64,000 bases of DNA from Hibiscus mutabilis (GCA_019671005.1 CM033732.1:10699932-10763931); one strand, 5' to 3'; shown: positions 35,301-48,855, numbered from the stretch's first letter. A program made the numbers and translations. Notes: generated by a model not told the origin, from the letters alone.

Positions 35301-36308
35301 GATGGGAGAGGAAATTAGTACCGAATTTCCAACGGGCTTGAACCAAAGCAATTTCAGGGTTGTGGAGGAGGAAAGGAACGGTTCGCCAAAGGAAGTCGGG
35401 TTCGGGCTGGAAATCAGCATCGAAAATGACAACGTAGTCACAGTGCTTGACGTAACTGTGTTTCATCCCTTCTTTCAGAGCCCCCGCTTTGTAGCCATTC
35501 CTGTTGTCTCTTATCTCGTACTTTATGTTTATGCCTTTGCTTGCCCATCTCTGGCACTCCAACTTCACCAAATCCTTCATTTTTTTTTTGGTACATTAGA
35601 ACTCAAACTCAGTTTGTAATCTTTCTTTTCTGGTTTTGGTCCCTTTTACTTTTATGATTAGTGGTCCAAATGGTTGATTCTGTTAACTACTTAATGATAT
35701 CATCTATGCCAGATTAGATCATAAATATAATCATGGTAGGGACCCAAAATCAGAATTTAAGTTTTTTTAGGTGGGAGAGTGGTGAATACCTTAATTGTTG
35801 GGTCAGTTGAATCATCAAGGACTTGAATAATGATCCGATCAGAAGGCCAAGAGAGGCCACATGCAGCTCCAATGGACAGCTGATAAACCTGCAGAATGAA
35901 TTATGTAGCATGCCAAATTTTCAATATATATATGTATGTATGTATATTGAACATTGGAGTAATGGGGAAGAAAATGACCTCTCTTTCATTGTACATAGGG
36001 ATTTGAACCAGAACCATCGGATAAGCCGAGTTTCCCAACTCCACATCATCCTTGATGGGTTCCCATTTGTACCTTCTCTCTGGTTTTCGGCCAAAGAGTT
36101 TGACCAGCAGAATCACTACCCCCATGTAAACCCTCTCGATGAAAAGCATCAGCGACATTGTCAAACAAACCACGACCGCAAGTCTCAACAATGGCACCAT
36201 CAACGGCGCCTTGATTTGACCCCAAACCAGTCCCATCTGCATCGACAAATCGTCTCTCGTCCCTTGCAATGTGTCCGGAAGAATAGTTGCTGAAGAAAGC
36301 CGATCCAT
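32363..36308 (-). CDS. CSLA9: Glucomannan 4-beta-mannosyltransferase, cellulose synthase-like A (nine exons)
   Basis: A GT2 enzyme that makes the (gluco)mannan backbone from GDP-mannose (and GDP-glucose) in the Golgi. Exons: 35979-36308, 35790-35888, 35322-35574, 33643-33753, 33417-33553, 33235-33348, 32942-33141, 32610-32804, 32363-32525; all introns are GT-AG and phases agree. The total is 1602 nt, or 533 residues, the usual CSLA9 length. An N-terminal membrane helix lies at about 38-60. The catalytic motifs are VLDDSTD (133-139), FDADFQ (194-199), VEDMDL (287-292) and QQHRW (325-329). C-terminal membrane helices span about 356-388, 417-432, 483-503 and 507-531. The start was chosen at MDRLSSATILPD to match the family; an in-frame ATG at 36347 would add 13 residues. 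Intron 3 is long (1568 bp) and AT-rich. The gene looks functional. CSLA2 is the main alternative name. Confidence 0.95.
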
Positions 36309-36677
36309 TTCCAGGGAAGAAACAGGGGAGGACCGAATTGAAAACAAAAACTATAATGCTAAGAAACACAGATTTGGAAAACAACCCACTAGATCTGCTT
36401 AGATATAAAGCACACTCCTTGGAACAGAAAAAAGAGACGGAATATTTTGCTTTGGGAATTTGCTTCTGGTTCAAGCAAAACAGTGGAGGCAGAGCAAGCT
36501 TAGTGGCTCAACACTATTTTGCAGCAATCAACAAGCTTTTAAGATCTCAAACCAACTCCCAGGAAGCATACATTACACAAAGGAAATGAGGAGAAGAACA
36601 CTTGAATAAACAAGTTGAAAAGAAAAAATATAATTAAAAAGGGAAGAGGTTGAGAAAATGGGAGAGAGAACAATGTC

Positions 36678-36687
36678 TTATATAAGC
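36678..36687 (-). promoter_or_regulatory. Candidate TATA box of the CSLA gene
   Basis: TTATATAAGC lies about 370 bp upstream of the CSLA start on the minus strand and is followed, in gene direction, by a CT-rich stretch (TTCTCTCTCCC) typical of a plant 5' leader. The start site is inferred, not seen. Confidence 0.45.
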
Positions 36688-37964
36688 TCTCTGTTGTCTT
36701 CTCTGGTTGTTTGATTTATGATTTTAATTTTGTTTTTCCTAATTTACAACAATGGTTTACTTTGCCAACTACTAATGTGGGGGGGTGTGGTATAAAAGAA
36801 ACCGTAGACCTTTTTAGTTTTCCCGACGATGTATTTGTGTCGGTGAGTGGTGATGTCATTTACCGACGACTTTGGGTCTCTTTCTATCTGTTTTTTGTCA
36901 CCTAATGTGTAGTAGTAATAATTAAGCTTCATCAACTTTCAACTTCTGTTTTCAACCTTGCATCCATTTGCAGTTCCCAGTTTCCAGTTTCCTGGTTATC
37001 TAAATCTATTTTATTTTATGTGAAAAAAAACTTATAAGCTTCATCTAAATCTCTTTTTAATGTTTAGGGATTTTTGTTCGGAGATAGAATTTAAAGTTTA
37101 TGATTAAAATTTAAGATTTAGTTGTTTTATTATTTAAGCTTTAAACTCTAAATTATAATCATAAGTCTTAAAACTTTACACATTAAAATAAAATGTATAT
37201 ACCCTAAAATTTAGATTATATTTAAACTATAAAAATTAACATGTTTATGAAAATTTTATCCGTGTACAACTTTGAAAATATGAAAAGGAAAAAAGTAAAT
37301 GGAGTGAGTGGCTTTGATCCAAGCATAGCAATTGCATTTTTTTTTAAAGGGAACGCCATTTTGATTTCTGTTAGGCTTTATTTTTTGTTGTAGTGGCAAA
37401 ATCAAGGTTCGGGGTAAACTAAGATTTTATAAAAGCTAGAAAAATTAATTTTTTGGTAAACCAATGTTTGAGAAGCTAGTTTAGAAGGTAAACTAAAATT
37501 TTGACACTCAAAAGATGTCTGCTTTTAGTTGCTTCTGACTTTTCAAATTAATTTTTTCACCCAAACGCAACTAAAAACAGGGCCTTAATCAAATATGACA
37601 GAAAGACAAATCAAATGCTTCTCGTTTGCTATTTTTATTTTTAATTTGGTAGGTTTATTTATTTATAGGGTTATTTTTTTATTATTTTGATTAATGACGT
37701 TACACTGAGTTGTAAACTTATAATAAAATTTCTGTCTATTTGTTTACTGAAATCAAACGGGACATGTCATACTTGTGTACAAAGGAAGGTACAATTGTTG
37801 GAACTTGGAAGATTAATTAGTATTGCTAAAAAAAGGAAGATTAATTAGTGGGGGGAAAAGCTTAATTAATTAATTTACAAAGCCCAATTATTATATGCTT
37901 TATACTTAATGCTCAAGGCAATGTATCTATTTATTGTTTTCCAGTGCTTGGTTGTCTTTTTATT
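36688..37964. other. Intergenic, CSLA upstream region
   Basis: No gene. AT-rich. Short words AAACTCTAAA/TTTAGGG-like occur near 37100-37200. No terminal repeats could be defined. Confidence 0.4.
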
Positions 37965-38808
<844 letters not shown>

Positions 38809-38900
38809 CAAGTAACTCATGGCATGTTTGGCTTTAACCCGGGATCAAGCTACTTGAGAAATTTGACTCGATTTAAATTATACTAATATATTATTATATG

Positions 38901-40851
38901 GGTAAATTACAATCAAGCCACCAACTGTTAAAACATAACGAAGAGGCTACGTGACAGTTAAATAAATTAGTATAATTACACATTTGGTCACTATTATTTA
39001 TATAATCTATCACTTTGATTCTAATTTTAATTTAATAAAATAAATTAATTATTCAATTAGATGGTGACACGTATCACCACCTTATTGAAGGACGTTAGGT
39101 ATTTTTATTTAATTTATTTTCCTCCTCCAATCAGGAGATGACATGTGTCTCCTGATTGGAGAAAAAATGAAAGCAAGAAAACTGGCCCTAGGCGGAACCA
39201 AACCAGGATACCATGGGTGCAAGTGGCATGCATTTGTCATTGGGCCAAGCATGGTTTTATGATATGAAGTACACAATTTAATATATGTGTTATATGGTTC
39301 TTAATGTTAGGAAAATGAAGTAAATGTGGTTTTAAGAACTCGAACATGACACACTTATGATGCATAAAAACATCTAACCCAATTAAATAAATCTAATAAT
39401 TAGATTAGAGCTAACAACATTTTGTATATATTTTAAATTATAGTTAGTGCAAGATTTAACATCAAAATTTTAAAATTATATTATCTTTGTGCGTTTGAAT
39501 TCGCTAAATGAATTTAGTATAATTTAAATTTTTTATATATATTAAAAAATAAAAATTTTAAAATTATATGAAATTCATTTTTAAATTTTTTAAAATATAT
39601 ATTTTTATCATTTTTTAATATGAAAAAAATTTAGGGGTGATAACGAGTTGAGCCGAGCTCGAAATTTTAGGCTCGAGCTCGGCTCGGAAATAATACTATT
39701 GGGCTCGGCTCGAAGCTCGTCAGGCTCAGCTCGGCTCGGCTCGACTCGAAATGGATAATTTTGCTAGTATAATTTTTTTTATAAAAGATAGGGCCTCTTT
39801 AAAAACCCGTTTCATAACCAACACTGAAACGAAACTCAATATCGGGAAAAGGGAAAAGAGTGCCCAATTTATTTTAGTTAATTTATTTTTAGTGAATTTT
39901 CCCCTAATTTATTTTATTGCTTTTCTTTTGCTAAAGAGATTACTTTTTGTGTATATGTAGCATATATACATATATAATTATTATGAGCATGTTCATGAGC
40001 TTTTCGAGCCGAGCTTGGGTCGAGTCGGGTCGGCTTGTTAAGGTCTCGAGCCGAGCTTTGACCGAGCCGAGCCCGAGTAGCTCGCGAGCCGGCCAGGCTC
40101 ATTATCACCCCTAAAAAAATTAAAAACTTTAAATTATATTAAATCATTTAGCAAAACTAAACTCACGAACATAAAATAATTTTAATTTTTTTATTTTAAA
40201 TCGTGCACTAACTATAATTTTAAATATATACAAAATATTGTTAACTTTAATTTAATTATTAGCTTTATTTAATTGGGTTAGATTTTTTATGCATTATAAG
40301 TGTGTCATGTTCGAGTCCCCTAAAACCACGTTTACTTTTTTTCCTGGCATTAACAACCAATAAGACATATATTAAAATTTGTATTTCATATCACAAAATC
40401 ATGCTTGGCCCAGTAACAAACGTGTGCCATTTACACTAGAAGTATCATGGTTTGAATTTGCCCAGTGCCAGTTTTCTTGCTTTCATTTTTCTTCCTCCAA
40501 TCAGGTGACACATGTCATTCACCTAATTGGAAGAGGAAAAAATTTAATAAATTAAATAAAAATAGCTAAAGTTCTTCAATAAGGGGTGACACATGTCACC
40601 ACCTAATTGATTAATTAATTTTATTAAATTAAAATTAGAACCAAATTGCTAAATTGTGTAAATAACGGAGACCAAATGTGTAATTATACCAATTTATTTA
40701 ATAGGCACGTCAGCCTCTCCGCTATGTTTTAACGGTTGATAGCTTGATTGAAACTACTTAAATAGTTACGTGATAAAATTGTCAAAATTAAAAGTATAGT
40801 GATCAGATTGACACCAATCCTATAATTAAGTGGCCATCTATGTAGTTTACC
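38901..40851. mobile_element. Long-inverted-repeat element with a hAT MITE in its centre
   Basis: The left arm (38901-39623) and right arm (40122-40851) are inverted copies. Matching pairs include GGTAAATTAC / GTAGTTTACC, CGTTAAAACATAGCG-like / its complement, TGGGCCAAGCATG / CATGCTTGGCCCA, and the ATGGTGACACGT / ACATGTCACCAC pair. The right arm has about 85 bp absent from the left. The centre is occupied by the element at 39632-40113. Target duplication unclear. Confidence 0.85.
39632..40113. mobile_element. hAT-type MITE made of GAGCTCGGCTCG words
   Basis: The terminal repeats are TAGGGGTGATAACGAG and, as reverse complement, TAGGGGTGATAATGAG. A perfect 8-bp target duplication AAAAAATT (39624-39631, 40114-40121) fits hAT. 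The subterminal parts are runs of GCTCGGCTCGA-like words in both arms. Confidence 0.9.
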
Positions 40852-41167
40852 TTAATATTTTACTTAAACCCTTACTTACCATATTAGTAGTTAGAGTCGA
40901 ACCGGATCCGTCTTGATTTGGATTTGAGTGATTATTTTAAAACATGTGGATAAGAACCTGACCTTCCCTATCCATAATTTCATTATACTTTTAAATCCTC
41001 TTAATTTTACTTTCTTTATTTTAATTAAAATGTCACAATTAAGTTTTTTTTTCAATTTTAAATTTTAACCTTAATCATGTTATATATTTTAACTAAATTT
41101 TATGAAAAAGATATATTTAAAAATATTTCATTCAAAATTATATATATATATAACCAATAATCAAATT
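40852..41167. other. Intergenic, no feature seen
   Basis: AT-rich, without open frames or definable repeats. Confidence 0.4.
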
Positions 41168-41175
41168 GGTATGGT

Positions 41176-41617
41176 TAGGGGTGAGTAAATCTTAACTCGA
41201 CTCAATGATGAAAAACTAGATTCGACTTTATCGAATCATAATTTTCATAAACTTGATTTGATTTTAAAAAAAAATCAAATAAAGTTTGAGTTATAAAATG
41301 AGATTCAAATAACTTGAAATTTTTAGTAATTAGTTGATCAATTTTTAAGTTCGAGTTGAATTCCTCAATTTTGCTTGATATATGTCTATTATGTATTAAA
41401 AAATATGAAGATATATATATATATATTATGACTATAGAAAGTTGTTTAATTGGAACCAATTAGTACTATAATATTATAAATATTTAAAATTAAATTTGAA
41501 TAGAAACTCGAACAACTCAACTAAATTTTTTTTAGATGAAGTTTAAATTATAAAATAGGACTCGTCAACTCGACTAACTCAAAATTTGTTATTTGTCTTG
41601 ATCGAATACTCACCAAT
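41176..41617 (+). mobile_element. hAT-type MITE (AACTCGACTC words)
   Basis: It begins TAGGGGTGAGTAAATC and ends GAATACTCACCAATA. The flanks GGTATGGT and GGTCAGGC match at five of eight bases, an old target duplication at best. A reverse-oriented relative lies at 29178-29596. Confidence 0.7.
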
Positions 41618-42070
41618 AGGTCAGGCAAAACAAGGTAACAAATCCCTTAAGCAATATACAAGGTTTGAATTCAGATTAACCAGTTAGTGTATCCAATAAC
41701 AAAAATAAATATAAAAATAGTTACTGATAAATTTTAGATAAAAATAAGTTAAAGTTTAAATTTGTTAACTAAAAGTTAAAATGTGACATTTTTAATAGGA
41801 TAAAAAAGTATACATTATAGTTTGTTACATGGCATATCCACTATTAAGAGCATCGTATCTTACATTTATTGATCAAACAATTACATTGAAAATTCAGATG
41901 TAAAACAATTTTCATACTCAATCTGAGACATTTTACCTATGTAGCTTCGTGCATACTTGGATTATTAATTTCGAATCTTAAGTACTTTAAACATCAAGAA
42001 GGGTTGTAAAGTCTCAATCCAACCATCTATTTGACCATTCCAAAAAGATATCAAACACAATTCTCCTTCA

Positions 42071-42112
<42 letters not shown>

Positions 42113-42178
42113 CTCATATATATATATATTAGCATCTCTACCTTTTGTTGGGCAAACTTGATTTGCTTTATTTGTTTG
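41618..42178. other. Intergenic with an (AAT)14 microsatellite at 42071-42112
   Basis: No gene. The only clear structure is the uninterrupted AAT repeat, followed by a (TA)n-like stretch at about 42116-42130. Confidence 0.8.
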
Positions 42179-42179
42179 T

Positions 42180-42690
42180 TAGAGGGTTTGTAAACGAATC
42201 GAACGAACATGAATGATGATATGTTTATGTTCATTCGTTTAATTTTAACTGAACAAATGAACAAACACGAACAACTAAACGAACATAATTTTTTTGTGTG
42301 TTCGTTTGTTAAGGAATGTAGGTTGTTCGTGTTCGTTCATGTTCGTTTGTTAAAATGATAAACGAACACAAACGAACGAACATAAAATGACATATGTAAA
42401 TAAACTTAAACGAACGAACATATGTGAATAAATTTAATTTTTGTAAAATATAATACTTTTGTTATAAAAATAATAAATCTAAATGAATATATGTGAATAA
42501 ATTTAAACGAACGAACATAAATGAACGGATTACCGAACGTAAATAAACGAACGAGCCCTTTGTTCGTGTTCATTCATTTAATTAAACGAACAGAAAACAT
42601 TGTTCGTATTCATTCGTTTAATAAATAAACTAATATAAACGAACTTTTTACCGAACGGTTCGCTAAACCTTTTATTCGTTTACAGCTCTA
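42180..42690. mobile_element. hAT-type MITE made of CGAACGAACAT words
   Basis: It begins TAGAGGGTTTGTAAACGAAT, and the reverse complement of its end reads TAGAGCTGTAAACGAAT. The interior is a monotone of TTCGTTCG/CGAACGAA words. The flanks TTTGTTTG (42171-42178) and TTTGTTAG (42691-42698) match at seven of eight bases. Confidence 0.75.
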
Positions 42691-42698
42691 TTTGTTAG

Positions 42699-43381
42699 TG
42701 TTGATATAATGGTATTATAAAACAAATTAATTAATTAGGGTATATGTATTCCTATTAATTGCTTGAGATTTCAGAGTTTGAGGGGATGAGAGATGTGGGC
42801 TGTGGTCTTAAAGCATCAACAAATTTGAATTAATTAGTGAGTTTCAATTCAATCACAAAATAAATGTGTGATTAGACAATGCTGTAACTCTAACCTTGTT
42901 AGAAGCAACATTTTTAAATGCAAAACAGCTTTCTGTCTTAATTACAAACGTTTATATGGATGGATCGCCATCTAATCTTTTTCAAATCTCTTAGGGTCAT
43001 CAAATCAACTCATTAACCTTTTAATTACTTTTATTAAATTTAAATAAAATATTTTTTTATTATTAATCATATATTGATCAATAAAAATCTGTATTCGAAC
43101 TCCAACGTTAAGTCCTAATTGCACATCCATTAATAATAGCAAAACAAAGGAAAGAGCAACGGTCAGTAGCTTGTGTTTTGGTAAACATCCTTGGATCAAC
43201 AACAATTGATAATGACTTAAAGTAAAATATATGAATAATAAGGTTGAAAATGACTCGTTCATGTAATATATTTAGAGTTCGATGATACAAAGTAGCAACT
43301 ACTTGTTTAGTCAAGTCAAAAGTGGGAATGAACATGGAACCGAGAGGTTGGAACTCTTTTAAGACATCAAAACTTGAATCC
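42699..43381. other. Intergenic, no feature seen
   Basis: AT-rich and non-coding; no inverted or direct repeats noticed. Confidence 0.4.
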
Positions 43382-43390
43382 TTTAATTTA

Positions 43391-44696
43391 GGCTTAATAC
43401 ATTAGGCGATTCCTCTACTTTAGGAATTTTTCAATTTGGCCGTTTTATTATTTTTTAGATCAATTTGACCTATGGATGAGCATTTCATCCAACCTGATCG
43501 GGTCGAAATCTTTTTTGTGTGTGTGTAAAATACTAGGATTTGGGTGGGGGTTTTATTAAGGGTAAGGTCGGGTTCGAGTTTAGGGTGAAAAATATTCGAC
43601 TCGAGACTAATAGTGTAATTTCCCCTATATTTTCTAGAGATATTTGCAATAATGCTCCCTCTTCATATTTTTTTACAATTAGGTCCTTAATTTGATTTTT
43701 TATAATTGGATCCTTAAAATTCATTTTTTTTACAATTGAGTCCTTAAAATTATTTTTTTCAATTTGATTCCTAAAATTGATTTTTTTATAGATCGGATAG
43801 GGACATGTTTGGGTTGACGTATATAATTTTGGGTCGGGCCAGGTTTTTTAAGGATGTGATTGAGTTCGAATTTAGGGTAATTATTTTTGAATCAAGTTCG
43901 GATCGACCAAAAACCTAACCCGACCCGTGCACTTTGACCCCTCTGCTTGCATTCAGTATGCAAAGTTGTTCCTTTGATATTTCCTGTTAAAAAGATGATG
44001 TTGCCCATTCATGTTTCACCACTTGTAAAAAGAAAGATGAAAATTCTAAAAAAAATAATAAAATTCCTAAAAAAACAAATTTTGATACAAAAACTCATTT
44101 AGATTTTTTAGATGGTAGATTTTTATTATTTTTTATTATCTTCATGAATTTTTATTTTTAAATAAGTTAAGCATTATTACAATTTTTTAAAAACTATAAA
44201 ATTAAAAACATAAATTCTGTTTTTTTTCTGGATTTTTTTACATTTTTATGTTTTTTTTAGATTTTAAAAGTTGGAAAATTCCAAAAAGAACTAGATAATT
44301 CAAAAAATCATAAAAGAAAAAAATCTTTAAAAATCCAGAATTTAAATTAAAAAACTCATATATTTTTTATTTTAATGTTTTTATGAAATTTTATTTTTTT
44401 AAAAAAGTTTAGCATAATTATATATTTTTAAATATAAATTAAAAACACAAAATATATTTTTGGGCTCTTTTATATTTTATGATTCTATTTAAATTTTTAA
44501 CTAGTTTGACTTTTTTTTCTAATAAAATGCCATGTGGCGAAATTTGATTGGCCACATGGCATTTTAAAACGAAAAACATACGAGGACTAATGGTGTTGAC
44601 GGAATGAGAGTTAAAGGGTGAATTTGATTGAAAAATAATAAAAGGGTCAAAGTGAGAAGTGACCTAAAGTAGAAGGACCTTTTCAGGTATTGAGCC
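43391..44696. mobile_element. Mutator-like foldback element, perfect 9-bp target duplication
   Basis: TTTAATTTA occurs at 43382-43390 and again at 44697-44705. The ends are GGCTTAATACATTAGG and, as reverse complement, GGCTCAATACCTGAAAAGG. The arms pair further (CCTCTACTTTAGG / CCTAAAGTAGAAGG; TTTTATTATTTTTTAGATCAA / TTGATTGAAAAATAATAAAA). The interior is AT-rich and non-coding. A hAT-type MITE (43471-43931) sits in the left arm. Confidence 0.9.
43471..43931. mobile_element. hAT-type MITE (GTCGGGTCG words) nested in a foldback element
   Basis: It begins TATGGATGAGCATTTC and ends CCCGACCCGTGCA, with AGGTCGGGTTCG and TTGGGTCGGGCC words inside. The flanks ATTTGACC and CTTTGACC match at seven of eight bases. 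Removing it restores a left arm that pairs better with the right arm of the host element. Confidence 0.65.
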
Positions 44697-44896
44697 TTTA
44701 ATTTAACATACATCTAGAGCTTTTAAACATGTATTTAGATTATGACGTAGGAACTAAACTAATTAAACAAGTGATTTGGGTATGAAAATTAGAGTTCATC
44801 AGAAAGTACAATTTCCGAGCAAGCTCACTTAACACACTTGTTTGGAAAACAAAACCATTAGATTTGGTTTAAAAAGTTTATTATTTAAATAAGAGT

Positions 44897-45070
44897 TATA
44901 TTTTGATACACAACACGTGTAAAATTTTTTACACAACCTTTCTTTAAAATTTAAAACTTAAAATCTTAACTCTAATACCCTAAATTTTAAACCCTAAACT
45001 ATAACCCTAAATCTTAAATTCTAAATCTTATAACCTAAACCCCTAAACTAAATCTATAACCCTTAAATTT
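44897..45070 (-). repeat. Telomere-like CCCTAAA tract
   Basis: Degenerate CCCTAAA words (ACCCTAAATTTTAAACCCTAA and similar) run at 44980-45062. A TTTTGATACACAACACGTGTAA end at about 44899 resembles the terminus of the MITE at 54888-55133, so this is probably a relative in which the other end is unclear. Confidence 0.55.
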
Positions 45071-45875
45071 GACAAGGACGTTTTGATTAAATATTATTTT
45101 CAGTTTAGATGGATTGGATCTCATTCCAATTACTTATATTGGAAAAAAATTGTCTTATATAAACTTGATTGTAAGTATATACGAAGTCAATATTTTTTCG
45201 AGGTTAAAATATAATTTTATCGTTAATTTAATTTATAATTTTATATTTTAAAAATTTAAATTAAATTTTTATCATTTATAAATAGGTCAATATATATATT
45301 TACTATTTAATCTTAAAATAAAAAAACTAAAATAATATTTTATTAAAATTAAAAATATTATATTATCTCACTCAAATATTAAAAAAACTGAAGGCCGCTG
45401 TCAGTAATGAAAAAATGTAACAAAAAGAAATTGCTGCAGATGAAAAAACTGTTGCATAGGTTTTCTAAAAATTGTTATGCAACTTCTTTACGATACCAGA
45501 CGGAATATAAATTAGACCAAAGCAGTGGCGGGACTACTTAAAGAACCTGTGAAGTTCATAGCCCTTAAAATTTTGAAAAACTACCATTATATTCCTTGAA
45601 ATTTCTAAAGAATTTCATTTACCCCTCTCAAAATATTTGATATATATTTTTATATATCTTTAAAATTTCCACATTAATATATTTATATGTACCTTTATAT
45701 TATATTATATTATATTAAAATAGCTACTCTCAAAATATAAATTTTATGCTCAAGTTATTATAAAGACAAGTCACAAATATATTAATTTAAACTTATTCGG
45801 TAAAATATCAACTAATATATTAACAACTAGTTCATAAAAAATAAGGTATAAAGTTAAAAAGTATCCTGAATGTTT
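45071..45875. other. Intergenic, no feature seen
   Basis: AT-rich, with no coding frame or definable repeat apart from a short (TTATA)n-like stretch at about 45700-45716. Confidence 0.4.
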
Positions 45876-46296
45876 GGCTGAATAGTTATTTTGGCTCGTG
45901 CTCTTTTTTTGAACTAATTTAACCCCTGATGTTTTATTTTGGGTCAAAATGGCCCCTCTGCGTATGAAAACAGTGAGTCAACTGATGATAAACAACTTGA
46001 AATGACTTGACAAAATGATGTGTCAGAAGAAAAAATATTTTATATTTTATACAATTTTATAGAAATACTTCTTAACTGACGTGTCATTATGTAAAATCAG
46101 CATATTTGTCTATATGACACTGCTATGGCAGCATACACTGCCATATAGGTTTGTCACGTCATTTCAAGCTGTTTATTGTTAGTTGATTAATAATTTTCAT
46201 CCGCGGAGAGACCATTTTAACCCAAAATAAAACGTTAGGGGTTAAATTAGTTTAAAAAAAAAGAATAGAGGCCAAACTCTTTTTTGGCATTATGCC
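45876..46296. mobile_element. Foldback element, about 420 bp
   Basis: The arms are inverted copies: GAACTAATTTAACCCCTGATG / CGTTAGGGGTTAAATTAGTTT, TTTTATTTTGGGTCAAAATGG / CCATTTTAACCCAAAATAAAA and CAACTTGAAATGAC / GTCATTTCAAGCTG. The ends are GGCTGAATAG and GGCATTATGCC. No target duplication was found, so the ends may be a few bases off. Confidence 0.75.
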
Positions 46297-46528
46297 AAAA
46301 AATAATATACTAACAACTATCTTTTTTGATATACACACATAAATTTAGTTTTTTTTTTCATTAGGGGTTTTTATTTTGTCATTCTCAAAGATTTTGTTTT
46401 AATATTGACTTTTATTCTTATTTCTCAATACCTTTATTATTAGGTTTACTTTCGATAATCGATCTCCAAAGTAAAGCGTCTAATTCCATCACTAAAACAA
46501 AGGGACTTTAGACAAATTGTTAACTATC

Positions 46529-46569
46529 TTAATTTAATTTAATTTAATTTAATTTAATTTAATTTAATT
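46529..46569 (+). repeat. (TTAAT)n microsatellite, about 8 units
   Basis: Perfect pentanucleotide repeat CTTAATTTAATTTAATTT and onward. Confidence 0.95.
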
Positions 46570-47136
46570 CATTACATTTGAGTATTTAATTTAATATTCC
46601 GATCACATTTATAATGTTTAATTTTTAAAAGTTAAATCTATACCATTTTTTGAGTTAATTCAGTCCCCCAATCATTTGAGCATAGTCGATCAAAAAATAT
46701 AAATGCAGTAGAGTTGAAGCAGCACATGCAAAATCTGTTGGAAAGCTCCAGCATTATTTATTTATTTATTTTTAAATATGCTGGTGTGACTATAAGGTAG
46801 TATTTATTTAATTTTTTTAACATTTAATAACGCACACACGCCGTACATATATAATGCTCGAACTCGTATCACATATATTTATTTATTTATTTTTCAAAGG
46901 CAAACACTCTTAAGAGAGTGAGACACAAATAATACAGCTGGATAATTTATGGACTGCCCAACTACTCCCATAATTATTTCCACAAGTAATTAATATTTAT
47001 TTCTTTATTTTAGCGTATACAATTCGAATACATGATATAAACTGTTACTTAAAGTAGTTCCTAATTGGCTTGAATGCCGGTTCACAATAACAATATTGTA
47101 TGCTGGTTTATTAATTACTCAAAACAATTATAGAAT

Positions 47137-47839
47137 GGCTTAAATGTCAAATAAATGCCTAAACTATACTTTTTAGATAGGTGTTTAAAGTATTTTTTTG
47201 GGCCAAATAAGTACTTAATGTTTTCAAAAATTTCATTTAGGTGTCTTGTCGTTAACAGTCATTAAAAAAACTTTGTTAGCCAATAAAAACATGACACGTG
47301 GCATGTTTTATTTTTAAAAATATCTTAAAATCCTCAAAAATACTCAAAATAGTCCCAAAAATCCCTAAATTCTTAAGTCTCAAATCTTGATTCCAGTCGT
47401 TACTGTCGTCAATCGTCGACAGCGTGCCTACCACTCCTGTCATCGAATCCCCACTATCATTTCTCCCATTCCTCCGTCTTCGATACTCGACGCCTATCGT
47501 CGAAATAAAATCAAACTCACGAAAGGAAAAGAAAATAATCGACGGCAAATGGCGGCCGATCGACCGACGAACGACGTTCGAGTCTTGTGAAAAGAGAAGA
47601 AAGTTTCATTTCGTCGCCGGCAGCATGATGAACGGCGACGACAATGACCGGATTTACGAATCTAGAGATTTTTAGGGTTATTTTGTGAATTTTGATAAAT
47701 ATAGGGATTTTTTAAAGTAAGTTAACGGCGGGAACCTAAACGGGTAGTTTTAAAAACGTTAGAACCTACTTGACCCAAAAAAACTTTGGGCACTTATATG
47801 AAAAAGTTATAATTTGGACACTTATTTTACGCTTAAGCC
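47137..47839. mobile_element. Mutator-like foldback element with GC-rich interior (Pack-MULE candidate)
   Basis: The ends are GGCTTAAATGTCAAATAAATG and, as reverse complement, GGCTTAAGCGTAAAATAAGTG. The flanks TTATAGAAT (47128-47136) and TCATAGAAT (47840-47848) match at eight of nine, as for Mutator-like insertions. The arms pair to about 47380 / 47665. The centre (47390-47660) is clearly GC-richer than anything nearby, has open frames on both strands (83 codons at 47424-47675; 90 codons at 47276-47548, reverse) and resembles captured gene sequence. No protein family was recognised. Confidence 0.75.
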
Positions 47840-47848
47840 TCATAGAAT

Positions 47849-48581
47849 CGTTTATCCGCACTCGTTAATTTTAATTTCTAAAATTAAATGTTTATTTATT
47901 AAAGTTGTAAAAATAAATTTGTAACAAAACTAATATAATTCATTTTTAAAAAATTATACGATAAAAAATTTGACTTTTGAATCTTTTGTAAGTTAATTTT
48001 TTAGCTAGATTTTTAATTTTTAATTTTTTGTCATTTTAAAACGTTTCTTTGTCTACCATTTTAACAGTTATTTTTCTGTCGTTATGGTGCATTTTTTGAC
48101 TGTCTTTTAGCAAGTTGATGATGGCAGAATATTGTGTAAGTTGAAATTAATGGCAGAATTTTGTGCAACATTGTTCGAGTTTTAAGGTAAAAAATGTGTT
48201 TTATCTCCTTTTTATATTTGGAGATCATTTTATGATCTGAACTCTTTACAATAAACACTCCATAATTAAATTATGGTACTGAATTTTATGAACGATAGGA
48301 AAAGATACATTTTTTTTGTTGATTTCATGTCCTCTTGAGATTAATGATTTTAATTTATTGTTTATATAATTTTTCTTGGTTATGATTTTAAAATTATTTA
48401 TTTTAGAGTGTGTATTTTGTTATCTCATTTCGATTTTTTAATAAAATCAATATTTTATTAAGAAACAATGAGACTATATTTCGTAGTAGGTTGTGTATGG
48501 GTTCTAAGCCAACTTTGGATTCTAAATCTAGTATAAATTAATACTTTTGCTACACGACAAAACCAAAAATCTAAAATTATA
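47849..48581. other. Intergenic, no feature seen
   Basis: AT-rich and non-coding. Confidence 0.4.
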
Positions 48582-48837
48582 CTCCCTCCGTCTCATTTAA
48601 TATGTTTTTTTGTGTTTTAAAATTGTCCCACATAAAATGTCTCATTGAAAAAATTAACTTTTATAAAATATATTTCCCTTTATACCCTTTCTTTAGTTTC
48701 CCAACAAAACAAAATTTAATTTTTTAAGAATAAAGTTGTCGTTTCAATTATTTTACATCATATTTTTTACACAAAATTTATTTTTCTAAAACTGCGTGAA
48801 AAGTCAAGAAGAGACATATTAAGTGGGATGAAGAGAG
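48582..48837. mobile_element. Stowaway-type MITE
   Basis: The ends are CTCCCTCCGTCTCATTTAATA and, as reverse complement, CTCTCTTCATCCCACTTAATA, flanked by TA on both sides (48580-48581, 48838-48839). CTCCCTCCGT is the hallmark terminus of Stowaway (Tc1/mariner) MITEs. 256 bp, non-coding. Confidence 0.92.
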
Positions 48838-48855
48838 TAAATAAAAAAAAATTAA

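Noticed and set aside
35302..36293. Forward-strand ORFs of 105 and 156 residues
   Set aside because: They are antisense to CSLA exons 1-3 and run across their splice sites.
44980..45062. Telomere repeats suggesting a chromosome end or fusion
   Set aside because: The words are degenerate, short and inside transposon-like structures; similar tracts at 50 kb and 55 kb are flanked by inverted repeats.
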